DNA of 6,196 nucleotides from Rhodoferax sp. Lineage in GTDB: Bacteria > Pseudomonadota > Gammaproteobacteria > Burkholderiales > Burkholderiaceae. The stretch spans positions 1 to 6,196 of the forward strand of contig JAQGNA010000574.1 in the NCBI GenBank assembly GCA_028292075.1, given 5' to 3'. Numbering within the stretch: position 1 is the stretch's first letter; each line of letters begins with the position of its first letter. A program made the translations under genes and the position numbers. This document shows positions 1 through 5,914 of this stretch, piece after piece. The notes beneath the pieces are model-generated. The model was given only the letters and a program-made list of their open reading frames with translations. It was not told where the DNA came from and made no database searches.

Positions 1-1299
1 GCGCGGCCTGCCATCGGCCGTGGCCACCTCGGCATAGGGTCGGCCGTCCGCACTGGCGGTGCCACGCAACCAGTCATGGATGACCTGCAACTCGTAGCTG
101 CTGAACACGCCGAACATTTCCGCGCGGTCGCCCTGCAGCAGGCCCCAGAAACGACTTTCCTCGGCTGGCGCATCGCGCCTAATCCAGCCGGCCGTCTCGA
201 GCGCCGACAGGAATGCCGGCACTTCTTCGGGTGTGGCGAGCCAGTCGTTCACACTGCGGCCGGCCACCCGGCAATAGTCGGAATGCGCACCCTGGCCCGC
301 AGTGCTCTTGTGGCGGAAGATGCGGACCACTTCGGCGTCGATATCGAAGCCGCCGATCACGTCATTGGTTCCCACGCCGGCATTGCTCAGCAGATAGCCG
401 TTGCGCACCCGACGCCAGAACTCGCCCGGGTCACCGATGCGCGGCAGGTTGTCGAGCACGGCCTGCACCGCACGCCGGGCATGGCCGGTGTCGGTGTTGT
501 CCACGGTGACGTGCAGCTGGAAGTAATAGGGGTCGATACCCAGCTCGTTCAGCTCATAGGCGGTGATCAGCAAGTGCAGCGGCAGCTGTTCATAGCCAAG
601 GTTGAACCCGATCACCTCCGGCAGAAAGGCCTCGGCATTGGCGCCAAGGCTCATCTGGATGGCGCCCTGGGTGTAGAAGACTTCGGGCAGGTCGTCCACC
701 GGGTCGAGGCCATGGCGTGCCAGCAGGTTCCGGTAGAGCGTGACGTGGTTCTTGTCGGCGGCACCCTCGCCCAGCTCTTCCAGGTAGGTGCGCACCAGGT
801 CGGCAAATTTCGGATTGCGCCAGTGCGGGAGCAGGCCATAGAGCCAGGCACCGTCGGCCAGCTTGGTGGGCGCCACCGCGCGCAGAAAGTACAGTGCATG
901 GGCCCGGTTGGCGAAGAACCTGCGCGGCGCACCGGCCTTGCGCTCGTCCAGGTAGTCGGCGTAACGCGCGGTGGTCACCACCGCGCCGTCGTTCATCCAG
1001 GCCATCAGGCCCTCGGGCGATTCAGGCAGGTCGCATTCGTCGGGGTCGAGCGTGGCGATCTGCTCGCGCAGGTAGTCCGCGGCGCGGAACTGAAGGTCCG
1101 GCGTGGGCACCTCGGCCAGGAGCCGCTGGTGGAGGGCAACGACGGGAGCAACGCCATCGGCAGCATCCATCGCACCTGCAGCCCACCGCGCGGAGGCGAA
1201 GCTGGAGGGGCCGGAAGGCGGCAGCGCTCCGGTGGGGCTCTTCAAACTGAGGGGTTCCGGAAACCGGTTTTGAAATCGTTCGTGAAATTCTGTATACAT
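1..1299 (-). CDS. Iron-containing redox enzyme, haem-oxygenase-like diiron family (partial, C-terminus outside window)
   Basis: The minus-strand frame is open from an ATG at 1297-1299 to the window edge, giving 433 codons with no stop. The residues read as a helical protein of the 'iron-containing redox enzyme' type (haem-oxygenase-like fold, Haem_oxygenas_2-like). The core holds PEVIGFNLGYEQLPLHLL, with glutamates near 228 and 237, followed by LHVTVDNTDTGHA with H263, D267 and H273. These resemble the His/Asp/Glu iron ligands of that superfamily. Characterised relatives (UndA, CADD, SznF) activate O2 at a two-iron site; this protein's substrate cannot be told. No signal peptide or membrane segment is visible. 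An in-frame stop lies at 1348-1350. The start is uncertain: ATG 1299 has no Shine-Dalgarno and the first 13 codons are A/T-rich in third position, so ATG 1170 (MDAADGVAP...) is a real alternative and would give 390 codons. The conserved part is unaffected. The family call is fairly sure; the function is not known. Confidence 0.82.
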   Translation of the reverse strand, partial: MYTEFHERFQNRFPEPLSLKSPTGALPPSGPSSFASARWAAGAMDAADGVAPVVALHQRLLAEVPTPDLQFRAADYLREQIATLDPDECDLPESPEGLMAWMNDGAVVTTARYADYLDERKAGAPRRFFANRAHALYFLRAVAPTKLADGAWLYGLLPHWRNPKFADLVRTYLEELGEGAADKNHVTLYRNLLARHGLDPVDDLPEVFYTQGAIQMSLGANAEAFLPEVIGFNLGYEQLPLHLLITAYELNELGIDPYYFQLHVTVDNTDTGHARRAVQAVLDNLPRIGDPGEFWRRVRNGYLLSNAGVGTNDVIGGFDIDAEVVRIFRHKSTAGQGAHSDYCRVAGRSVNDWLATPEEVPAFLSALETAGWIRRDAPAEESRFWGLLQGDRAEMFGVFSSYELQVIHDWLRGTASADGRPYAEVATADGRPR

Positions 1300-1318
1300 A
1301 GGATTGGGGCAGGAGCAA
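1291..1318 (-). promoter_or_regulatory. Weak sigma70-like promoter candidate for the redox enzyme gene
   Basis: On the minus strand, TTGCTC (1313-1318) and TATACA (1291-1296) are separated by 16 bases, inside the most A/T-rich stretch upstream of the redox enzyme. Only about 3 of 6 and 4 of 6 positions match consensus. If real, transcription would begin inside the longest version of the gene and the ATG at 1170 would be the start. This is weak evidence. Confidence 0.2.
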
Positions 1319-1340
1319 GAGGCATGCAATGCCTGTTCTG

Positions 1341-1357
1341 ACAGTGTTCACCACTGT
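1341..1357. promoter_or_regulatory. 17-bp palindrome, possible operator
   Basis: ACAGTG-ttcac-CACTGT is a perfect 6-bp inverted repeat around a 5-base centre. It lies 42 bases upstream of the longest redox enzyme start, on the side where a regulator of that gene would bind. A second small dyad, GGCAT-gca-ATGCC, sits at 1321-1333. No regulator family is recognised from the half-site. Confidence 0.3.
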
Positions 1358-1393
1358 GCCCGTTGCAGTTCAACCCATGGATAGGCCACCTCG

Positions 1394-1438
1394 CCCTGTT
1401 GCCGTGGGGCCGCTCCTACGCACAGCCCAGCAACAGGG
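1394..1438. repeat. Inverted repeat / REP-like hairpin between two minus-strand genes
   Basis: CCCTGTTGC (1394-1402) and GCAACAGGG (1430-1438) are perfect 9-bp reverse complements. An inner TGGG (1405-1408) / CCCA (1426-1429) pair extends the stem to 13 bp with a 2-base bulge, leaving a 17-base loop. On the minus strand the loop and one arm read GTAGGAGCGGCCCC, which resembles the GTAGGAGCGG-type heads of REP elements in other gammaproteobacterial genomes. It lies in the 235-bp gap downstream of the receiver gene, so it could also end that transcript or protect its 3' end. There is no T-run, so a classical intrinsic terminator is not supported. Copy number in the genome cannot be seen here. 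Confidence 0.5.
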
Positions 1439-1466
1439 GCTTCGTCAGTCGGCTCTGGACCCCGCC

Positions 1467-1490
1467 ATCAACCGCATCGACATGCGTTTG
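1467..1490 (-). terminator. Weak hairpin downstream of the receiver gene
   Basis: ACCGCA and TGCGGT form a 6-bp inverted repeat, and a competing CGCAT-cgac-ATGCG hairpin lies inside the same span, 45 bases past the receiver stop codon. There is no T-run on the minus strand. Given the base composition this could be chance. Confidence 0.2.
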
Positions 1491-1534
1491 CGGTGTCAGA
1501 CATCGATGACTTGCGCCGCTGAGGCCTGTACCAA

Positions 1535-1909
1535 TCAGAACTGGGTGCTCGGCCCGAGGATCTTGCGGATTTCGTCGAGCGGCGCTGGCTTGGTGAAATG
1601 ATGATCGACCAGCGCAAAGGTTTCCGCCACGCGGGGGTAGCTGGCATCGGCGCCCGAGATGGCGACCAGCACCACGTCTTCGCCGAATTTTTCCTTGATG
1701 CGCCGGGCCAGATCGAGCCCGTCCATGCCGGGCATGGAGAAGTCGAGCAGCACGCACAGCGGTTGCACCGTGTCGACGATGCGCAGTGCCTCGTCGGCGC
1801 TCAGGGCCACGCGAACGCTGTGTCCGTCGAGCTCCAGGGCCATGGCCATGGACTCTGCCGTGTCTCTGGAATCGTCAACGACGAGAACATCGATAAGATC
1901 TGTTTTCAA
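1535..1909 (-). CDS. Single-domain response regulator (CheY-like receiver)
   Basis: This is a free receiver of 124 residues if it starts at TTG 1909 (MKTDLIDVLVVDDS). It carries every hallmark of an active receiver: acidic pair D12-D13, phospho-acceptor D56 in LLDFSMPGMDG, the switch serine S85 in AISGAD, and K107 in HHFTKP. No DNA-binding or enzymatic output domain follows; the protein ends 17 residues after that lysine. It would therefore act by protein contact or as a phosphorelay intermediate. It is transcribed divergently from the KaiC-like ATPase and hybrid kinase genes. It shares the DHHF(T/V)KP motif with the kinase's own C-terminal receiver, which suggests it is a partner of that kinase (inference). 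No ATG is available near the domain edge: GTG 1936 would add nine residues, and ATGs at or above 2002 would run into the ATPase gene. The start is therefore uncertain by a few codons. Confidence 0.88.
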   Translation of the reverse strand: MKTDLIDVLVVDDSRDTAESMAMALELDGHSVRVALSADEALRIVDTVQPLCVLLDFSMPGMDGLDLARRIKEKFGEDVVLVAISGADASYPRVAETFALVDHHFTKPAPLDEIRKILGPSTQF

Positions 1910-2000
1910 TGGACTTCGGTCATCTGTGAATGCCACGGCATTTTCGCATAACGCGACCACTCGGCCCGCGCGAAGACAAGTCCTCAATGGAGGAATCAGC
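1910..2000. promoter_or_regulatory. Divergent promoter region with perfect dyad at 1929-1942
   Basis: This 91-bp stretch separates the receiver gene (minus) from the KaiC-like gene (plus) and must hold the plus-strand promoter, and probably both. It contains AATGCC-ac-GGCATT, a perfect 6-bp inverted repeat with a 2-base centre at 1929-1942, whose flanks (TGTG...CGCA) are also partly symmetric. Just downstream, CATAAC (1947-1952) could serve as a plus-strand -10, but no good -35 is seen. The dyad position suits an operator controlling both directions. If GTG 1936 were the receiver start, that codon would lie inside the dyad, which mildly favours TTG 1909. Confidence 0.4.
1989..1993 (+). promoter_or_regulatory. 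Ribosome binding site of the KaiC-like gene
   Basis: GGAGG lies 7 bases before ATG 2001. It fixes the start even though the frame is open back to about 1659, where it only shadows the antisense receiver gene. Confidence 0.85.
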
Positions 2001-3446
2001 ATGCTTTCAACCGGCATTTCCGGACTCGACACCGTTCTCTGCGGTGGCCTCGCGCGCGACCGCATCTACCTCGTGGAAGGAGAACCGGGCACCGGCAAGA
2101 CCACCACGGGCATCCAGTTCCTGATGGAGGGTGCCCGCCGGGGCGAGACCGTCATGTACATCACGCTGGCCGAAAGCCGCGACGAAATCGAGGGGGTGGC
2201 CAAGTCCCACCAATGGGACCTCAACGGCATCATCGTGCACGAGGTGCTGCCCTCCGAAGGCATGCTCGACCTCGACACCCAATACACCATGTTCCATCCG
2301 TCCGAGGTGGAACTGTCGGGCATGCTCAAGCTCATCCTGACCGCGGTCGAGGAACTCAAGCCGACCCGCGTGGTCCTCGACTCGCTCTCCGAACTGCAGC
2401 TGCTCGCCGAATCGCCGCTGCGTTACCGCCGCCAGGTGCTGGCGCTCAAGCAGTTTTTCACGCGCCGCGCCTGCACCGTGATCCTGCTCGACGACCGCAC
2501 CGCATCGGTGGGTGACCTGCAGGTGCGAAGCATCGCCCACGGCGTGATCCAGCTCGACCATTCGGTGAAGGACTACGGCAGCGAGCGGCGCCGGCTTCGC
2601 GTGGTGAAGTACCGCGGCCACGAGTTCCTCGGCGGGCTGCACGACTACGTGCTCAAGCGTGGCGGGCTGGAGGTGTTTCCGCGCCTGGTGGCGGCCGACA
2701 CCCGCAGCATCACCAGGCGTGGACAACTCGGCAGCGGCCTGCCGCCCCTGGACGAAATGCTCGGTGGCGGCCTGGAGGAAGGCACCAGCACGCTCATCGT
2801 CGGGCCACCGGGCACCGGCAAATCGTCGCTCGCCGCCCAATTCGTGTCGGCGGCCAACCTGCGCCAGCAAAGCGCGGCGATGTTCCTGTTCGAAGAGTCC
2901 ACCAGCAACCTGCTGAACCGGGCCGACGGCCTGCGGCTGAAGCTGCGCGAGTCGGTCGCCGACGGCATGCTGACCATCCAGCAGATCGACCCGGCGGAGC
3001 TGACGCCGGGCCAGTTTTCCGCCGCGATCGTGACCGCCGTGGAACGCGGCGCCAAGCTGGTGGTGATCGACAGCCTGAACGGTTACCTGCAGGCCGTGCC
3101 GGACGAGCGCTTCCTCGGCACCTACCTGCACGAGATCCTCACCTACCTCGGTCAGCACCAGGTGGCGACCATCCTGGTGGGCGTGCAACAAGGCATGCTG
3201 GGCGGCAGCATGACCAGCGCGCTCGATGCCAGCTATGTGGCAGACAACGTGCTCATGCTGCGCTACTACGAGCACGACGGCGAGGTGAAGCAGGCGGTGT
3301 CGGTGTTCAAGAAGCGCGGCAGCACCCATGAACGCACCATCCGGTCGTTCTCGATGTCGGCCCAGGGCATTCGCGTGGGCGAGGTCTTGCGCGGCTACCG
3401 CGGCATCCTGACCGGCGTGCCCGTGCCGCTGGGCGTTCCGCAGTGA
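2001..3446 (+). CDS. KaiC-like double-domain RecA-fold ATPase
   Basis: This 481-aa protein contains two tandem KaiC/RAD55-type domains. Domain 1 (about 1-230) opens with STGISGLDTVLCGGL and has Walker A GEPGTGKTT (27-35) and Walker B VVLDS (D127); the catalytic acidic site reads LAES (A57-E58). Domain 2 (about 240-475) has GLPPLDEMLGGGL, Walker A GPPGTGKSS (268-276), a full FLFEES pair (E298-E299), Walker B VVIDS (D357) and the C-terminal KKRGSTHERTIRSF signature. In cyanobacterial KaiC, Ser431-Thr432 are autophosphorylated; the aligned site here is DASYVAD, that is S411-Y412. The length is slightly shorter than clock KaiC (about 519 aa), and the kaiA-kaiB operon context is absent. It probably forms ATP-binding hexamers in the cytoplasm that signal to the kinase encoded directly after it, with which it is translationally coupled. 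The family is certain; the input it senses and any timing role are not known. Confidence 0.95.
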   Translation: MLSTGISGLDTVLCGGLARDRIYLVEGEPGTGKTTTGIQFLMEGARRGETVMYITLAESRDEIEGVAKSHQWDLNGIIVHEVLPSEGMLDLDTQYTMFHPSEVELSGMLKLILTAVEELKPTRVVLDSLSELQLLAESPLRYRRQVLALKQFFTRRACTVILLDDRTASVGDLQVRSIAHGVIQLDHSVKDYGSERRRLRVVKYRGHEFLGGLHDYVLKRGGLEVFPRLVAADTRSITRRGQLGSGLPPLDEMLGGGLEEGTSTLIVGPPGTGKSSLAAQFVSAANLRQQSAAMFLFEESTSNLLNRADGLRLKLRESVADGMLTIQQIDPAELTPGQFSAAIVTAVERGAKLVVIDSLNGYLQAVPDERFLGTYLHEILTYLGQHQVATILVGVQQGMLGGSMTSALDASYVADNVLMLRYYEHDGEVKQAVSVFKKRGSTHERTIRSFSMSAQGIRVGEVLRGYRGILTGVPVPLGVPQ

Positions 3447-4984
3447 GGAATGCGACGCCATCGGACCTCGAGCGACGCGTGATCCTGTACGTGCCGCTCG
3501 GGCGCGATGCGGTCCTGACCGAAAAGCTGCTCGCCACCGCCGACATCGTCTCGTGTGTCTGCGCCTCCGCCGGCGAGGTGGTGGACCGGCTGGCCCAGGG
3601 CGCGGGCGTGCTGCTGCTGGCCGAGGAAGCGATCGGCACCTGCATCGGTCCGCTGCGCGCCTTCGTGGAACAGCAGGAGGCCTGGTCCGACCTGCCGGTG
3701 CTGCTGCTGACCAAGAACGGCATGGCCTCGCTCGAAGCGCAGCGCGCCGTGGAGCAACTGGGCAACGTGACCCTGCTCGAACGCCCGGTGCGCGCCATGG
3801 CACTGATCAGCTTCGTCAAGTCGGCACTGCGGGCTCGCGAGCGCCAGTACCAGGTGCGGGCGCTGAACCGGCGCAAGGACGATTTCCTGGCCACGCTGGC
3901 CCACGAGTTGCGCAACCCGCTTGCGCCCATCCTCAACGCCACGGCCATCTTCCAGCGACTGAACCCCTCTGAAAAGACCGACAAGCTGGTCGGCATGGTG
4001 AACCGCCAGATCACCCACCTGACGCGCCTGATCGACGACCTGATGGACGTGGCCCGCATCAACAGCGGCAAGATCGAACTGCAGATGGGCCCCACCTCGG
4101 TCGAGCGCGTGGTCACGCAGGCCATGGAGATCGCCGGCGCCGCGGTGCACGAGCGGCGCCACCGGCTGGTGGTGAACCTGCCGCCCGGCGAGCACCCGCT
4201 GCATGCCGACCATGTGCGGCTGGTGCAGAGCCTGGCCAACGTGCTGGTGAACGCGGCCAAGTTCACGCCACCGGGCGGCACCATCACCCTCGGCGTGGCG
4301 GTGGAAGGGCAGGCGGTGTCGTTCGCCGTGCATGACACCGGTCGCGGTTTTCCGCCGGAGCTCGGCGCCACCATCTTCGAGATGTTTTCCCAGGGGCGCG
4401 CAGAGGGCGAACCGTCCACGGGCCTGGGCATCGGCCTGCACCTGGCCGAGGTCTTTACCCGGATGCATGGCGGCAGCATCACGGCACGCAGCGACGGCCC
4501 GGGCCAGGGCAGCAGCTTCGTCATCACCGTGCCCCTGCTCACCGCCCGGAACACAGCCACTCCGCCGGCCGAAGCGGCCCCGCTGCAGTTGGCGCGCAAG
4601 GTGCTGGTGGTCGACGACAACGAGGATGCGGCCGACACCCTGGCCGAGCTGCTGACGCTCCAGGGCATGAATGTTTCGGTGGCCTACAGCGGCGTGGACG
4701 CGCTGGCACTCGGCGAGACCCAGGCCTTCGACGCGGCGATCGTCGACGTGGGCATGCCGGTCATGAACGGCTACGACACGGCGCGTGCGCTGCGGGCGCA
4801 GCAGGGCCAGGCCTGCCCGCAGCTGCTGGCGCTCACCGGATGGGGCCAATACAGCGACGTCGCCATGGCCCGGGCGGCCGGGTTCGATCATCACTTCGTG
4901 AAGCCGCCAGACCTCGCCAGGCTGATCGCCTGCCTGGCAAAAACGCCAGCGCGGCAGGCCGCCCCGCCGCAACGCACGGTTTAG
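3443..4984 (+). CDS. Cytoplasmic hybrid histidine kinase with N-terminal pseudo-receiver and C-terminal receiver
   Basis: This 513-aa protein starts at GTG 3443, overlapping the ATPase stop as GTGA. There is little Shine-Dalgarno, which points to translational coupling. Residues 10-130 look like a receiver fold (strands RVILYVP, GVLLLA, LPVLLLT, VTLLERP). The phospho-acceptor position carries no Asp (LLLAEEAI, 57-64) and the usual Lys before Pro is Arg (R114), so this is a pseudo-receiver, probably a protein-interaction input. HisKA follows with FLATLAHELRNPLAP (phospho-accepting H154). The HATPase has the N box (N266, N270), G1 DTGRG (298-302), F box FEMF (312-315) and G2 GLGIGL (327-332). 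A C-terminal receiver (385-505) has D391-D392, phospho-acceptor D435 in VDVGMPVMNG, T465 and K487. There are no membrane segments, PAS or GAF domains, so its signal should come from a soluble partner, most simply the KaiC-like protein. It has no HPt or DNA-binding output; the divergent receiver is a likely relay target. Confidence 0.94.
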   Translation: MRNATPSDLERRVILYVPLGRDAVLTEKLLATADIVSCVCASAGEVVDRLAQGAGVLLLAEEAIGTCIGPLRAFVEQQEAWSDLPVLLLTKNGMASLEAQRAVEQLGNVTLLERPVRAMALISFVKSALRARERQYQVRALNRRKDDFLATLAHELRNPLAPILNATAIFQRLNPSEKTDKLVGMVNRQITHLTRLIDDLMDVARINSGKIELQMGPTSVERVVTQAMEIAGAAVHERRHRLVVNLPPGEHPLHADHVRLVQSLANVLVNAAKFTPPGGTITLGVAVEGQAVSFAVHDTGRGFPPELGATIFEMFSQGRAEGEPSTGLGIGLHLAEVFTRMHGGSITARSDGPGQGSSFVITVPLLTARNTATPPAEAAPLQLARKVLVVDDNEDAADTLAELLTLQGMNVSVAYSGVDALALGETQAFDAAIVDVGMPVMNGYDTARALRAQQGQACPQLLALTGWGQYSDVAMARAAGFDHHFVKPPDLARLIACLAKTPARQAAPPQRTV

Positions 4985-4995
4985 AGGCGCCAAGC

Positions 4996-5019
4996 CTGAA
5001 GGCCCCGAGCCGGCTTCAG
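4996..5019. terminator. Possible bidirectional hairpin between convergent genes
   Basis: CTGAAG (4996-5001) pairs with CTTCAG (5014-5019). With one bulged G, a further CC/GG pair extends the stem to 8 bp. It fills most of the 31-bp gap between the kinase stop and the hydrolase stop, and overlaps the last hydrolase codons. There is no T-run on either side, so termination is only a possibility. Confidence 0.28.
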
Positions 5020-5903
5020 ACCAGGTAGCGGCGGAACCAGTCGACCGTCCGCGTCCACGCCAGCTTGGCCGCGGCTTCGTCGTAGCGCGGCGTCGAATCG
5101 TTGTGGAAACCGTGGTTCACGCCCGGGTACACATGGGCCTGGTAGGTCTTGTTCTGCGCCTTCAGCGCCGCCTCGTAGGCTGGCCATCCCTCGTTGATGC
5201 CGGTGTCGAGCTGGCCATAGTGCAGCAACAGCGGCGCCTTGATGCGGGCAACGTCTTCGGCCTTGGGCTGGCGGCCGTAAAAGGGCACGGCCGCGCCGAG
5301 TTCCGGGTAGGCCACGGCCGCCGCATTCGACACGCCACCGCCGTAGCAGAAGCCGGTGATGCCGACCTTGCCGGTGGTTGCCGGATGGGCCATGAGGAAT
5401 TCGATGGCGGCGAAGAAGTCGTTCATCAGCTTGCCCGGATCGACCTTGGCTTGCAGCTCGCGCCCCTTGTCGTCGTTGCCGGGGTAGCCGCCCACGGAGC
5501 TCAGGCCGTCTGGCGCCAGGGCGATGAAGCCGGCTTTGGCCGTGCGCCGCGCCACGTCCTCGATGTAGGGGTTCAGGCCCCGGTTCTCGTGGACCACCAC
5601 CACGGCGGGCAGCTTGCCGGTGACATTGGCCGGGCGCACCAGGTAGCCGCGCACGGTGCCGTGTCCGTTCGGCGACGGGTATTTGATGTATTCGGCCACG
5701 ATGGAGGGGTCGGTGAACTCGACCTGCGTGGCCAGTGCGTAGTTGGGGCTGAGCGAACTCAGGATGGCCGCCGCCGTGAGCCCGGCGCCGGCGTACTTGC
5801 CGGCCCGGTCGAGGAAGTCACGCCGGGAGATTCCGCCATGGACGTAGTAGTCGTACAGCTCCAGCAACTCGGCCGGAAAATCTTTGGCGGTGAGACGGGT
5901 CAT
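5016..5903 (-). CDS. yghX: Tat-exported dienelactone hydrolase family protein (YghX type)
   Basis: This 295-aa alpha/beta hydrolase has a twin-arginine signal. After a charged, aromatic leader ([17 protein letters not shown]) comes SRRDFL (26-31), then a hydrophobic stretch (about 38-51) ending near NYALA (54-58). The mature protein should be periplasmic. The dienelactone hydrolase triad is intact: nucleophile C186 in GFCYGGG, D233 in GQLDTG and H264 in NHGFHN, with the partner glutamate E106 in HENRGL as in carboxymethylenebutenolidases. From memory the protein is very like E. coli YghX along most of its length, including [20 protein letters not shown]. The substrate is unproven; degradation of 4-carboxymethylenebut-2-en-4-olide is not implied, because no other catechol-pathway gene is here. 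The start at ATG 5903 is supported by AGGAG six bases upstream. It converges on the kinase gene and appears to be a single-gene unit. Confidence 0.93.
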   Translation of the reverse strand: MTRLTAKDFPAELLELYDYYVHGGISRRDFLDRAGKYAGAGLTAAAILSSLSPNYALATQVEFTDPSIVAEYIKYPSPNGHGTVRGYLVRPANVTGKLPAVVVVHENRGLNPYIEDVARRTAKAGFIALAPDGLSSVGGYPGNDDKGRELQAKVDPGKLMNDFFAAIEFLMAHPATTGKVGITGFCYGGGVSNAAAVAYPELGAAVPFYGRQPKAEDVARIKAPLLLHYGQLDTGINEGWPAYEAALKAQNKTYQAHVYPGVNHGFHNDSTPRYDEAAAKLAWTRTVDWFRRYLV

Positions 5904-5909
5904 CGAAGG

Positions 5910-5914
5910 CTCCT
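5910..5914 (-). promoter_or_regulatory. Ribosome binding site of the hydrolase gene
   Basis: On the minus strand AGGAG lies 6 bases before the ATG at 5903. It supports that start over any upstream extension of the frame. Confidence 0.75.

Noticed and set aside
76..1341. A 421-codon plus-strand open frame over the redox enzyme
   Set aside because: It is the exact codon-register complement of the minus-strand gene. The minus strand gives a recognisable iron-protein sequence, while the plus translation is Gly/Val/His/Gln-rich shadow.
1659..2000. N-terminal extension of the KaiC-like frame upstream of 2001
   Set aside because: The extension is antisense to the receiver gene and Ser/Thr/Arg-rich. 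The strong GGAGG and the family-typical STGISGLD start both point to ATG 2001.
1910..2065. Longer start for the receiver gene at ATG codons up to 2065
   Set aside because: These would overlap the coding start and ribosome site of the KaiC-like gene, and add residues with no receiver similarity.
2007..3803. A 598-codon minus-strand open frame across the KaiC-like gene and the start of the kinase gene
   Set aside because: It runs antisense to two genes with complete motif sets. Its composition is typical of the complement of G+C-rich coding DNA and its start is rich in Arg/Ala/Pro.
3307..4993. Two long minus-strand frames (453 and 532 codons) opposite the kinase
   Set aside because: Both are shadows of the kinase in G+C-rich DNA, without recognisable domains; the plus-strand protein is unambiguous.
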